Made by a program: the position numbers and the translations under genes. Shown here piece after piece: positions 10,810 to 22,300 of a DNA stretch of 64,000 nt. The notes under the pieces are model-generated. The model was not told the DNA's origin. It did not search any database and saw only the letters and a program-made list of their open reading frames with translations. The number at the start of each line of letters is the position of its first letter. Within the stretch, counting starts at the first letter, position 1. The stretch is from Archegozetes longisetosus. Taxonomy: Eukaryota; Arthropoda; Arachnida; Sarcoptiformes; Trhypochthoniidae. The DNA lies in assembly GCA_018873245.2 (NCBI GenBank), contig JAEMBT020000005.1, forward strand, positions 4,202,001 through 4,266,000, read 5' to 3'.

Positions 10810-12763
10810 TTTTGAATCTATTCATCAAATAACAGAAGTTAATTGACTGAAGATTGATTTTACAGATATGAGAAAATGTAAAAGCGTTTGTTGTAATCGA
10901 GAAAATGTTTGATAAGATAAATATTTTGATATGAGTGCAAACTAATAAGGAATTATTATCGCATTAATATTTCGCTTTAGATATAGTTTCTGCATATATT
11001 CCAAAGCTATATAGAAGTGAATTTGAAATCAGGTGTAAATTACCTTTGCGAAAAAATATGATTGTTTTATCCCATTATTGGATACATGACTGAAATTAGT
11101 ATAAATATTAGAAATGTTTATATACTGATATAATATAATTTGTAAGAAATATATAAAACATTAATATAAACGTCTGGAGGTCTCTGAAAAGGTTAGCTAA
11201 AATTAGAGCAAACTTGTCTCCAAAGTAAACAAACGGACATACTGTTTTATCGATTTCTCCCCATATTTCTCCTTCATATACCGACTATTTCTCTTTCATA
11301 TATACCACTATTCCTCTTTCACATACACCACAATTCCTCGATCGGTTGGTGTCTGCGCAACCAATTCTTTTCTATTTGAACGTCTAGGTTCAGGTTTAAT
11401 TAAAAATCTAATCCTATACCAAAATCCTGTTCTAACTATTCCACAGTATCCAAATATCAATATTACGGTTAATACGCATTGTTCTCATATTGAAAGAAGA
11501 ATAAAAATCAATATTACTCAGCTTATTACGAGAACTTATTTCAGTCAAACCTATTACTGTTTAGCTTATTGAAGATCATAAAGTTAGAAAGACTTGATCT
11601 TTACTAAATGCAAGTCTATCGCAAGCCAGATTGGATACTTCAATTTGATAGTTCATATGATGCCTAGAGTTTTTTACTTTATTCAGATTTTATCCCATGC
11701 CTTTAAGTGGCAATTTATGCAAATCACACTCATATTGAAGTTGAGCTAAAAATATGAACTACGAACCAATAAGCTTATAAGTAATTATTAGTGAACGTGA
11801 TAAGCAAATAATTATTGCATCCGATTTTAGCAGCTCTCAAATAATTGCTTTTATTCATTCATATGCTTAAATTATGCGTCCAATTAAGCTCATACATGAC
11901 TAAAACTTATTCAAACTAGTTCGTTAAGCAACACTAAATTTCTTATACTTGATTTATATGCAATCAATGATAAGTTTTTATAACATAGTTATTCTTCTTC
12001 TATAGCTATCCCCAAATCGATTGACTGACTCTTAAGCGAAAAGACATGCAAGATCTCAATTTTGATATGAGATTTCAGTTTTGAATAATTGATTTCTTAT
12101 ACTAAGCTCTTTTGAGACGCACTGAAGTTATGCTCAGATTGAAACCATGAAAATAGCTATTGAGCAGACTTACAATAACGATGATCTTGAAAATATAGCA
12201 TCCTTTCTAAGCATTGCATTGAATCTAACTTGTTTGAAGGTTGAGGTTTTATTTATTATTAAAAGCTTAGTTAAGATATCTGATTTATTTAGAGAACAGA
12301 CGTCTTATTGATTGCATGTCGAAAAGCAACCTAATATGTTCGTAAATGAGCTCATCATATAAGGATATATATGTTGCGAGTAATACTTGCAATTCTACCC
12401 ATATGTCTTACATATAACTATTCAAATAAATATTTAAGTTTTTTTTATTTTTTAGATCTCTAGCAGATAAGTAACTAAATATAGGGTAGATATTAGCTAA
12501 TACAATAGAGATATAAATGATTTACTTTATTAATTCAGTTGAATAGCTTATCAAATTTGTGTTATTATTTTGGTTGCAAAGCAACCAAATGTCAAAATGA
12601 CATCTGTATGGTGCAACACATCGATTCTATCTGTGTTATGTTAAGTGAGATAGTTGTATTTGGTTGAACGCAATAACAGTTCAGTTTGAGCTAGAGTTTT
12701 AGCTAAAGGTTCAGGTAAAAACTAAGCTGAAAGTTCAGGTAAATTGAAGCTAAAATCTAAGCA
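10810..12763. other. Divergent intergenic region
   Basis: Upstream region of both the TRM9-family gene (leftward) and the dehydrogenase-RING gene (rightward). It is AT-rich and I see no gene in it. A palindrome, TGGTTGCAAAGCAACCA, lies at about 12571-12587, roughly 180 bp before the rightward start codon, followed by GTCAAAATGACAT. These may be transcription-factor sites or a transposon-end relic. Short TTCAGGTAAA repeats lie at 12709-12745. Confidence 0.35.
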
Positions 12764-14602
12764 ATGGTTAGGGTAGCCGTACTCGGGGCCGGAACGCTAG
12801 GCATTAAAATAGCAGGTATTATATAACCGAGAACGAGATAAAGTTGCCTTTTGTTTTCTATCCAGACGTCAGTCACTTGTTTCACGTCAAACAATAAGTA
12901 AATCAATAGTTATCACTGTTAATGAGCCGAATATTTGATTTGCTTTTTTCCTCAATAAACATCAACTTTGTCTCCTTCCTGCATCTATCTACTAAATTGT
13001 TTCTCAACTTTCACCCTATTTATACTTTTGTTCCACCCTTTCTTAGGCTCCTTAGCTTATGGTGGACATGAAGTTAGAGTTCATGATCACAACAGTGCGA
13101 TTCTGAACAAAGTTTCACTCAGAATAAATGAAGACAAAAGAATTTTGAAGGAAGACGGGCTGATAGCTCACACAAATTTTCTCGTATTTTCAATTTAGAT
13201 TTTAAAAATTTCTTAATTTTCCTAATTTTTAGTAGGATTTTAGTAAAATTGATTTTACCAATTAGGGAGACGTTTATTGCTTTAGCAAATTAGAAGATGC
13301 TGTTCGAGAGGCTGAATTCATATTTGAATGTGTCACCGAAGATATTACTGTTAAACAAAACACTTTCAAACGTACGTCTCAAAGCTTTATAAATCTCTCA
13401 TTTATCCTATCCTTTCCTTCTTATCGATTAGTTCAAAACACATTTAGATTCCTTTCTGTTTGAAGACTAGTTTTAAACTTTCATCATATAGATCAGAGTG
13501 AACTGAAGAGTTAAATTAATTTGAGCGTAGTTTGCGTCGAAGATTATTAGGTAGTATTAGCTTTGATAGAAATCGATAGTTAGGAACTAATTGATTTCTA
13601 AACGTTAATTTATCATTGCTATCAACGAGTTATCTGGAGATACAAGTCATCTGATTTGTGTATCTATACTGTGCTAGTTCAATAGCAAATTCATTTTACA
13701 TTATTGCGTGCTTTAAATTCCTCTCTATTTCACATTTGCGCTCTTCTAAATTCTTAACTCCAATTCTAACTAAGTTCCTACTGAACAAGCAAAGATTGTA
13801 AATTCTTTGGAATATACTTTTAAATTTAAACCTACTTTTAATCTTTGATTTATGACTTTTATCAGTAGACAGTATTTTGTAGTGTTTTATTAAGATAAAA
13901 ACGTTCAGTTAGGTTGGCTTCAGTTGGTTTCAGCTGAATTCGGTTGGATTCGGTTATCAACTGTGCAACGCTTATCTTTATGAACTATAAAAAACTAAAT
14001 ATTATCATTTAGTTCAGTACAGCTTCTAATCAGAGATGTTTCTTCTACGCAAATTTATTATCTTAAAGAGTATTTCATTTTTAGATCTTATAGTAATTAT
14101 GATAACTTAACTTTGTTCAAGTTTAATCAAATTATTACGATTTGTTTGTTATGATCATAGTTGATGTTTAGTTATTTGGTATATATATTTAGAGCAAATA
14201 ACAAACATAATAATAGATTGTATTATGTATAATAAGAAAATAACTTATCTTTTTTGATATAGAGATAGCCTCGTGTTGTAACGAGAATGCGATTATCGCC
14301 ACGAGTTCTATGCGCTTATCAATTGACCAAATCACCGAGAATGTCAATTGTAAAGATGTATGTTATTTATGAATGATAAATATTTTTACAAATAAGCAGA
14401 CCATTACTTCAAGCAGATTAACATCACTTATGAGAAGTTATAATTATATATTGTCTTTCAGAGATGCTTGGGAGTTAGATTTCTGTATCCTGTTTACTTT
14501 GTGCCTGAGGTCGAGTTATTACCATCCAGAACTTATACCTCTCTTCAAACTCTCGAAAAAGGTCTTTATTACCATTTCTTCTTTTGTCTTTTCTTATATC
14601 TT

Positions 14603-14637
<35 letters not shown>

Positions 14638-15243
14638 CTTCTTCTTGTATCTTTCTTACTTCTATCTATATCTTACCCTTCAGTTCGACAGTTCCTCGAA
14701 AAAATGGGACGAATTGCTTTCTTTCGCTCTGGAAATGAACCCATTGTACTAAACGACCAGCAAAGAGATGCCAGAAAAGCTGGTAATCATTTATTTCACC
14801 TGATTTGCTCCTAATGTGTCATAACTGATTCTGACAGTAGTTGAAAATACTATTAACATAACTTATATCTATTGATAGCTTTTATTCGTCAACTTTACGA
14901 AAATAAAGGTGTCAACCATCGATTCCCACAAACTGTTCCAGATCTTGGAGGAATGAATACTTCTAAATCAGAAAAAGAAACCGAATCTAATAACGACCAG
15001 CAATCGCTTGTTATTAGGGACAAAGAGTGCGTCATATGTATGGATCATCAAAGAGGTTATACAATAGGAATGAGTTACTTGTCAGAAATTTCTATATTTA
15101 TCTTTTATATAGATTGCGTCTTACATCCTTGCCATCATTTGTGTGTCTGCATTCAATGTGGTCGTCTTCTACTCAAAAGATCCGACAGTTGTCCCATTTG
15201 CAGGAGAACTATCAATAATGCCTTCAGAGTTTATCATTCTTGA
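12764..15243 (+). CDS. HADH-like Rossmann domain fused to RING finger
   Basis: Eight exons join in consistent phase: 12764-12815, 13047-13183, 13266-13371, 14263-14357, 14462-14561, 14684-14782, 14879-15055 and 15113-15243, giving 298 aa. Residues 1-190 match the N-terminal NAD-binding domain of 3-hydroxyacyl-CoA dehydrogenase/lambda-crystallin: VRVAVLGAGTLGIKIAG (glycine motif G8-x-G10-x2-G13), acidic VHDHN, EAEFIFECVTED and ATSSMRLSI. In the motif GLHFFNPV the catalytic His and Asn are Arg136 and Tyr139 (GVRFLYPV); the Glu (148) is kept. The helical C-terminal dehydrogenase domain is absent. After a linker rich in Glu and Asn comes a RING: C247-x2-C250, C262-H264, C268-x2-C271, C282-P-I-C285, ending FRVYHS. 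RING fingers of this PCHH...CPICR type normally recruit ubiquitin-conjugating enzymes. I infer a ubiquitin ligase with a catalytically dead, cofactor-binding sensor domain. I do not recognise a named orthologue. Confidence 0.8.
14608..14646 (+). repeat. (CTT)n microsatellite
   Basis: Thirteen uninterrupted CTT units in intron 5 of the dehydrogenase-RING gene. They form part of the pyrimidine-rich tract that leads to the acceptor at 14682-14683, so length variation could affect splicing. Confidence 0.9.
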
Positions 15244-16036
15244 AATGAACTCAACTAAACATGAATACTGTTCAACTCTTATATGCAGTTAAATGGTTTT
15301 TAGGGACAGACTTAGTAAATGTATAGAAGAGAAAGCTTATTATTTATTGTTTCTTATAAACCATCTAACTGTTCAAGTTAAACAGGTTTAGCGATCAAAT
15401 TAAAACTATAAAATTGAATAATCTCTGTTTATACCAATACTGCTATTTGACATAATTGAGTGAAATTTAGCATCTATTCGATATATTTAACTTGTTTTAT
15501 GATTGTTTATTAATTTTTCTTCTTTTTTGTTAATACTTATGTAGTAATGGATTTTCAAAAGAATACTTAATCTGATGATAAAGTCTACGCAACTGAATGA
15601 AATAGTTAAATTTCAATTGTTGAGGGCATTCTCATGAGAATTAATAGCTGTTGAAAATAAACTGCGTGTCTAGTATTAAAAATGAATTTATTAAAAAAAA
15701 AACAAATATTTACATTTGAATCAATATTTAAAAACTATATGTTAGGATGTGAGAAGAATAGATTTAGTGATCCCATAATAGAAGTTATACAATATGAATA
15801 TACAAGTAAAAAAAGAGGTTATATAAATTAATTATTTTAGTAGATATTTTGAGGTGCCATTTTATCTGTTATAACCCAACTCTGAGCTTAAGTCATCAGA
15901 ATATTTACTATTCAATAATTCTAATCATTTATATTTTCTATTCCTGTTAACTAACCCCAGAGTTAACCTAACTTTTCTATTGTTATAATAAATTAATAAG
16001 TTTTATCAAATAAAATGCTCAATCAAAATAGTTTGA
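15244..16036. other. Intergenic interval
   Basis: AT-rich 3' flank of the dehydrogenase-RING gene. No further gene or repeat is supported before the inverted-repeat element that follows. Confidence 0.45.
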
Positions 16037-16208
16037 TCCATATGCACACTTCTATATAAGCTTGGTTTAAATCTAAAATTAAGTCTAATACTTTAAACTT
16101 GTCTTATTCTTTAAACTTGTCTTATTCTTTCTATCTGCTCCAAATTTAAACGTTATCTAAATCTTCCTTTAGATTTAAACCAAGTTTGTACCTTGCTCTT
16201 CATATGTA
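16037..16208. mobile_element. Short TIR element, family GGTTTAAA
   Basis: The left end, CCATATGCACAC...AAGCTTGGTTTAAATCTA, is mirrored by the right end, TTTAGATTTAAACCAAGTTTG...CATATG, as an imperfect inverted repeat of about 45 bp. A 19-bp direct duplication (CTTTAAACTTGTCTTATTC) lies inside. The same end sequences recur at 45443-45990, so this is a dispersed non-autonomous family with no coding capacity. Confidence 0.6.
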
Positions 16209-16324
16209 TATTAAACTTTAGTTTCCAATAGTTTACAGCAGTTTATCTTCAAATGATAGTATGATGTGTTAACTTATAGTGAAAATTATTAGACAACAAT
16301 AGTTGTGGTAGAAAGTATTCAATC

Positions 16325-19300
16325 TTAGTTCGATGGAGGAGAAGATGAACTACTGCTGAATGAAGAGTTCGATAAATCAGTAGTTATTATTATTGTGTTT
16401 GTCAATTGTCCGTTTTCTCCTGTCTTTAGTGTGATTCCTGCCACTTCTGGCAATCTTTTAGTTTTCAACCCATTCTCCGATTCATTGCTATCATTTATAT
16501 CGAGTGCTGTAGTATAAAGAGTAGAATCAGTTTGGGACTGGTTATTATTACGATTTTCATCTTCACTCAGATAACTCCAAGACTCAAAGTCTAGTGATTC
16601 TAAGTGTGAATCGACTCCAATTGTTTTGATTGCAGGCGAAATGTTAGGATAAGAACCATTTGTTTTTGCTTGCTTTATCAGAAAGTCCTTGTGTGACATC
16701 ATCACACCGTCTAATTCACTCTGACTTAACTCAATTACTTCTTTGTTTTCATTATTTTCATTATTTTATTATTTTTATTATTTTTATTATTTTCTTTACT
16801 TTCATGCTTAGAATCAGATGTAGGCTCACTTTTGCCCACAAGTGTGTCTTCTTCACTTTCATCCTCAGACGAAGATGAGGATGAACTTGAACTTGAATCT
16901 AACTTAATATGTTGATCAATGGCACTATTGTTATCGATTTTGATAGGAGTCGATGTGTTTGGTTGTAGAGATAGATGAGAGGCAAAATTAGTGTCATCTA
17001 ATAGTTTAGTCTGGACTTCATTTTGACTTATGTTATCTTTTTGAACATGAGACGAGTCGATTATCTCCTCTTGGTTATCGGATGAATCAATTATCTCCTT
17101 TTGATTATTAAATGAATCGATTGTCTCCTTTTCATTATCAATTATCTCTGTGTTAATTGAACTCTCTAGAGTTTCAGTAGAATCATTATTGATTATAAAC
17201 GCTTGATTCAGCTCATTCAACGTACTCTCTGATGAATTTGTGTCTGTATGGATTGGTTTATTCATATACCAACAATTGATTATAGGCATTGAGTCTGCAT
17301 TCTGATCGTCTGGCACAAGTAGGTTTTTCGGATGTTGGTACAGATTCTCTTCAGGCAGATTCTGTGCGTTCATATCAAGTGAAACGGCTCTCTCTAAGAG
17401 AGCACTTTGCAGTTTGTCTGTATTATTGTTTGTCAAGTCACTCATTGAGGAGGATTTAGGTTTACCAGTAGGGCTTTGAACACGTTGCGGTGTATTAGAT
17501 TGCAATGGCACTAAATCTGAGCACTTCTTATGCTCTTCACTACTAATCGATTCGCTTGAACTCGACAGATCTCCGTTAAGCTCTTCTATCTTGATGTCGC
17601 TCTCAATCTCATCCTTAGCTTCATCCGAAGCCTTCTCTTCTGCTGTAAAAGCTTCAGTTTGTTCGCTATGAACTTGTGCTGTAGTTTCAATGGTCTCTCC
17701 ATTTGATTGACTCCCTGAAATGGATTCCGATAGCAGCAGAGTGGTTTGAGGCGATGATCCAATCGGTGGTTGTGGTGCCCTTCCTTTTCTCTTTGCTGGA
17801 GTAACTGGTTTTTTATTTACTTGATTTTCCGACACCTCTTTCATCCCCTCGTCACTGCCTTCCGGCATAACCACATTCTCAACTTCTTCATTACAATCTG
17901 TTTCATCTGGTGTGGTATTCGTTTGTTTTTGTGGTTCATTTTCTTCTTCCTCTTTTCGATCTACTAATTGAATGACACAAATCTGTGAATTATCTTCTTT
18001 CACATTTAAACTTTGGTCTGAAGGCTTAACGGGATTAGACTTTCGGTTGAAAATTTGTGATTTGATTTTTTGTACCACATTTTTTCCAGCTGAACTTGTA
18101 CTCTTTTCTGACAACGACAACTCTTTCCCAATTCGGGTCAAGTCATCAACTGAGTGACTACGATATAAAGGATGAAGTAGTTGTTTATCAGGAATAGATC
18201 CAAGATTTTTATTCATTAAACTACTATTAGAGAGCTTGTCAATAGTGGGGTATTGAACCGATTTTTCTAACTCTATCCGCACGTTATAAGGAGATGCATA
18301 ACTTAATATTGCAACTGCATCTTCGTACACCATCTTCTCAAATGAAACATTCACGCTTATTATTCGGTCACCTATTTAATTAATAAATGCCTCCAATCAA
18401 TTAATATTATATTAATATGGTAGTCAACAAACTTTATTTAGCTAATGCTAATTCATTTAATCCACTTAATCCATTTAATCCACTCTATTCATTACGTACC
18501 TGCTTTGACTTTTCCAGATTCATTAGCAGGTCCTCTGTTGAGAACATCTTTTATAAAAATTCCATCTTTCATGTTTCCGCATAAATTAAATCCTAATCCG
18601 GTAAAATCGTGGCCAATCAGTTCAACTTGTAGTCTCTCAGGTTCCTATTTGAGAACATTTAGGAAGAAATGAGAAATTATTTTCAAAATTTGCTCCTATT
18701 TTCATATAAAACATGTGTGTAAGTAGTTGGTCAGGAATGCCTACCACTTTTATGAAAGAGTCATCCATGGATTTTTGATTTTCTTGCTTTTGCTTCTTAT
18801 GTAAAACTGGGACGTGATTGAAAACTGCTGATAGTGGAAGACTTTTAACAAACCGATTGTTAAACATTTGCCCATTTCTTTGCTTGTCCTGAAATTATGT
18901 TCAAATAGTGTTATTTAAAACATAATATCTAATATTGTTTGTAATAAAAAATTACTATTTTGGGTCTGAAGGCCTACTGTCTAAATAGATCTATTAGCCA
19001 ATTTAAATACCATTAGAGTTTGCCGACTAATTTCTGTATTTTGCTCATGCATGCAATTTCTACCCCACTCTAAATACTTTGTTAAATAACATTTTCCACT
19101 CATACTTGTCTTTTTTATGGCTTCTAATCATACTTCTATTTTAAAATAATAGTTTGTATATGTCTAGCCTTCCATTTTATTAAATGCGCACAGTAACTTT
19201 GCTCTCAATACCTAAGTCAAAATTCATTTTTTAGTTCATATAACAGCTTAGATTTATTTTCTTTCATAATTCTTGTAATTTTCGATAATCATTTTGTTGT

Positions 19301-22300
19301 CTAATTTCTGTTTAAGTCAGTTTATCAACTAATTCAGTGAGAATATGAACCTCAAATTTATGTTTAATCATAGGAATGTACCTATTGATTCGCTTGCAAT
19401 TTTGCTCAAGTATAAGATATGAACCTCTTATCCCCAAATGCTATTGTGTTTTGTATAACTATTAAATTATCTTCAAAGCTTCATATACGATCTAATGAAT
19501 GAATTTATAACAATTTAATTGTTTTCGTAGCTTCACATATCACTTAACGAATGGATTTGATTCGAAACTTTTATGACTTTTATTTGTAATATTTCTATCA
19601 CATGAATAAAACTAATTTAACAGACCTGTGAAACTTTTTCATTGTTCACTTCCTCGTGAGATTTTTCCTTAGCTATTTCTTTACCTAAATTTTGAAAAAT
19701 TAGACAATAGATTATGTTAACAATTGGGGAATGAATGTTAAATTATCAATAGATTTATTCTATACATTTCATATTATCTCAGGCATAGACTTCCTCAGAG
19801 ATTATAAGGAATCAAAACTATTAAATCATCAGATACTAGCTTAATACTCGCTTAATCAATATGACAATACAACTTTTTCTCATTTTTCAACCAACTTCTA
19901 AACCTATCCTTCTATTATGATGAGCAACTTCAAATTATGCTATTTTTGGTACCAATAAATCTTATTTTATATTAAATTTATGTTCACTCATAAACTGCGT
20001 AGTAATCAAAATGATTTTCTGTCTTTCATTGTAACTAATTGTTTGTTCAGAGCAGATTGCTTTAAATGAGCTAATGAAAGAGCATAGAAATCAAACTGAT
20101 AGAAACCAACTCATACAAATGCAACTAATGATATAGAGGTTTATACACTTTAGAAACACATTTAAAACCTTGTTCCGTTGTGTCTACTGTAGCGTGAGAC
20201 CGTTGCATAGCTTGCCTGCAAGTCAAAATGCCTAACAAACACCTCCAGTTTTCTCTTTTCATTCTAATATTTCTATCAATGTTTTCTACGCTTCAATCCT
20301 CATCCGGGAAACTAACCCGAACTTCTGTCGGTCACTTTCAATTTTTGTTTGTAAGTTTAAAGTTTCCGATTGAAGAGTTGCTCATCTAAATTACTAATTT
20401 TGATACGCTTAGAGCCATTTGAACTAGCCTTTTTATAAAGCTTTAAAATGACGAGCCAATGAACTTACACCGAATACAATTAAACTTACTATTGATTGAT
20501 ACTCTAATTCAAATATTTTCTACTCTTTAACTAATTTAACCTTATCTTTGTGTGAGTCATACGGATATATTATTGATTAACTAACTAATTGATTGACATT
20601 CAAATAATGAATCGTCCATTAAAACTGATATAAAAGTTGGCCGATAAACATGTTTACGATTGGTAATAAAATAATACAAGACTTGCTAGTTCAAAAGAAA
20701 TATATCAGATAAGTGTAACCTCCAGACTGATAGGGCCATTTGCTAGAAATATTTGTTATTATTGTTATAAATGATTCGAGAGAAAAGGAATACTGATTTT
20801 CTCAAGTGTTTTAGCTGTGGAGAAGTAACGCAAGAATTCGCCCTTCATTTAATGCGTAAACTTAATAGTGATATCTGAATAATTTCTCATACTCAAGGAT
20901 AACTACTGAGATTAAACTAAACTCTATTATGAAATTGATTCTATTTAACTACTATTATAAGAATGTTAATATTATTACTTAACGCGTAAAATTTTAGTTA
21001 ATATCTAGATAAACTAACTTTCAATGCTTATACTTATTTTCATTAACCTAATTCACACTATGATTCGTATAGTTGTTATGATTAGTATAACTCTTATGAT
21101 TCCAAAAACTTCGTCACATAAATCTTTTACATTCAGTTAATTACATGTCTATGTCTTAATATCGGTTTATCGGCTAAATAAGATAATAATTATTATTTAC
21201 CCTCCAGAATAATCGACTCTTTTTGTGTTTGATTGTTATCTTTTTTAAGACCATCGATGGCATCGTCTTCTTTGAAGTATGGATTGTCGAATGCATATTC
21301 ATGATTGGCTGATTCGACGTCCGCTTCTTTACCAACATTCGTCTTATTCTTCTTACGTTTATTCAAAATAAAATCTAATTTAAGGAAATCAAATTAATAA
21401 GAATTCATAGCTAATGAGACTTTCTAAAGTTATTTGTTTCAAGTATTCAGATCATGAAGAATGCAGTCATGCATGTCTTAGAGCGTAAAGACTTAGAGCG
21501 TGTGTTTATAGTACACCTTTACTACAGTGAAACCTGCCCAACTTGAACACTTAAGTGGTTTATAACTAATTCAGGCTGGCCTAAGCTCATCTAAGCTCGT
21601 CTGAGCTCACCCAAGCTGACTCAACCCAATCTAGTCTAACCTAACTTAATATAAAAGTCTCGTAGAAAATCGTGGCTTAGTTGTTGTTGATTTTTGAAAT
21701 TCACTTAAAGAGGTTTAACTGTAATATGTTAGCATTGAAATACAATTAACATCGTGAGTTTCATTTACATCGATATGATACAACTTAATATTCAGCATAT
21801 GACACACTTTTAAATTTATTTACTAAAAACTATTCTTAATAACTAGAATGAAAAGAATGTCAAATATTACTGTAGTATGAAAATACACATTATGAAAGCA
21901 CACATTATCAAACATTTCATTCCTACCGCCTTCTAAATACTCTATTTCAAATTTAAGCTAATATTATCCCACATTCACTTGTTGGCCTTTATAAATTGCA
22001 TCCATCAAAATATATGCATTCCAATTAAACATTAGTTATGTAACTAACTTCTATTTCTCGATTACCATTTCTAATTTGTTATACCACCTTATCTTGCTTG
22101 CAAAATTCTCATTTTTCAACTTATACTATATATAACTCGTGTCTCATCACAACCACATTGAAGAGATGTTTTATATAAGTGGTCCGACTACTGGTATAAA
22201 ATGCTGTTTCTAATTCAAATAGCATTACAGATACCACTTTATTGTACTGACCCGAACACGTGAGAAAGTAGTCTAAATATTTTCTATAAACGACACTTAG

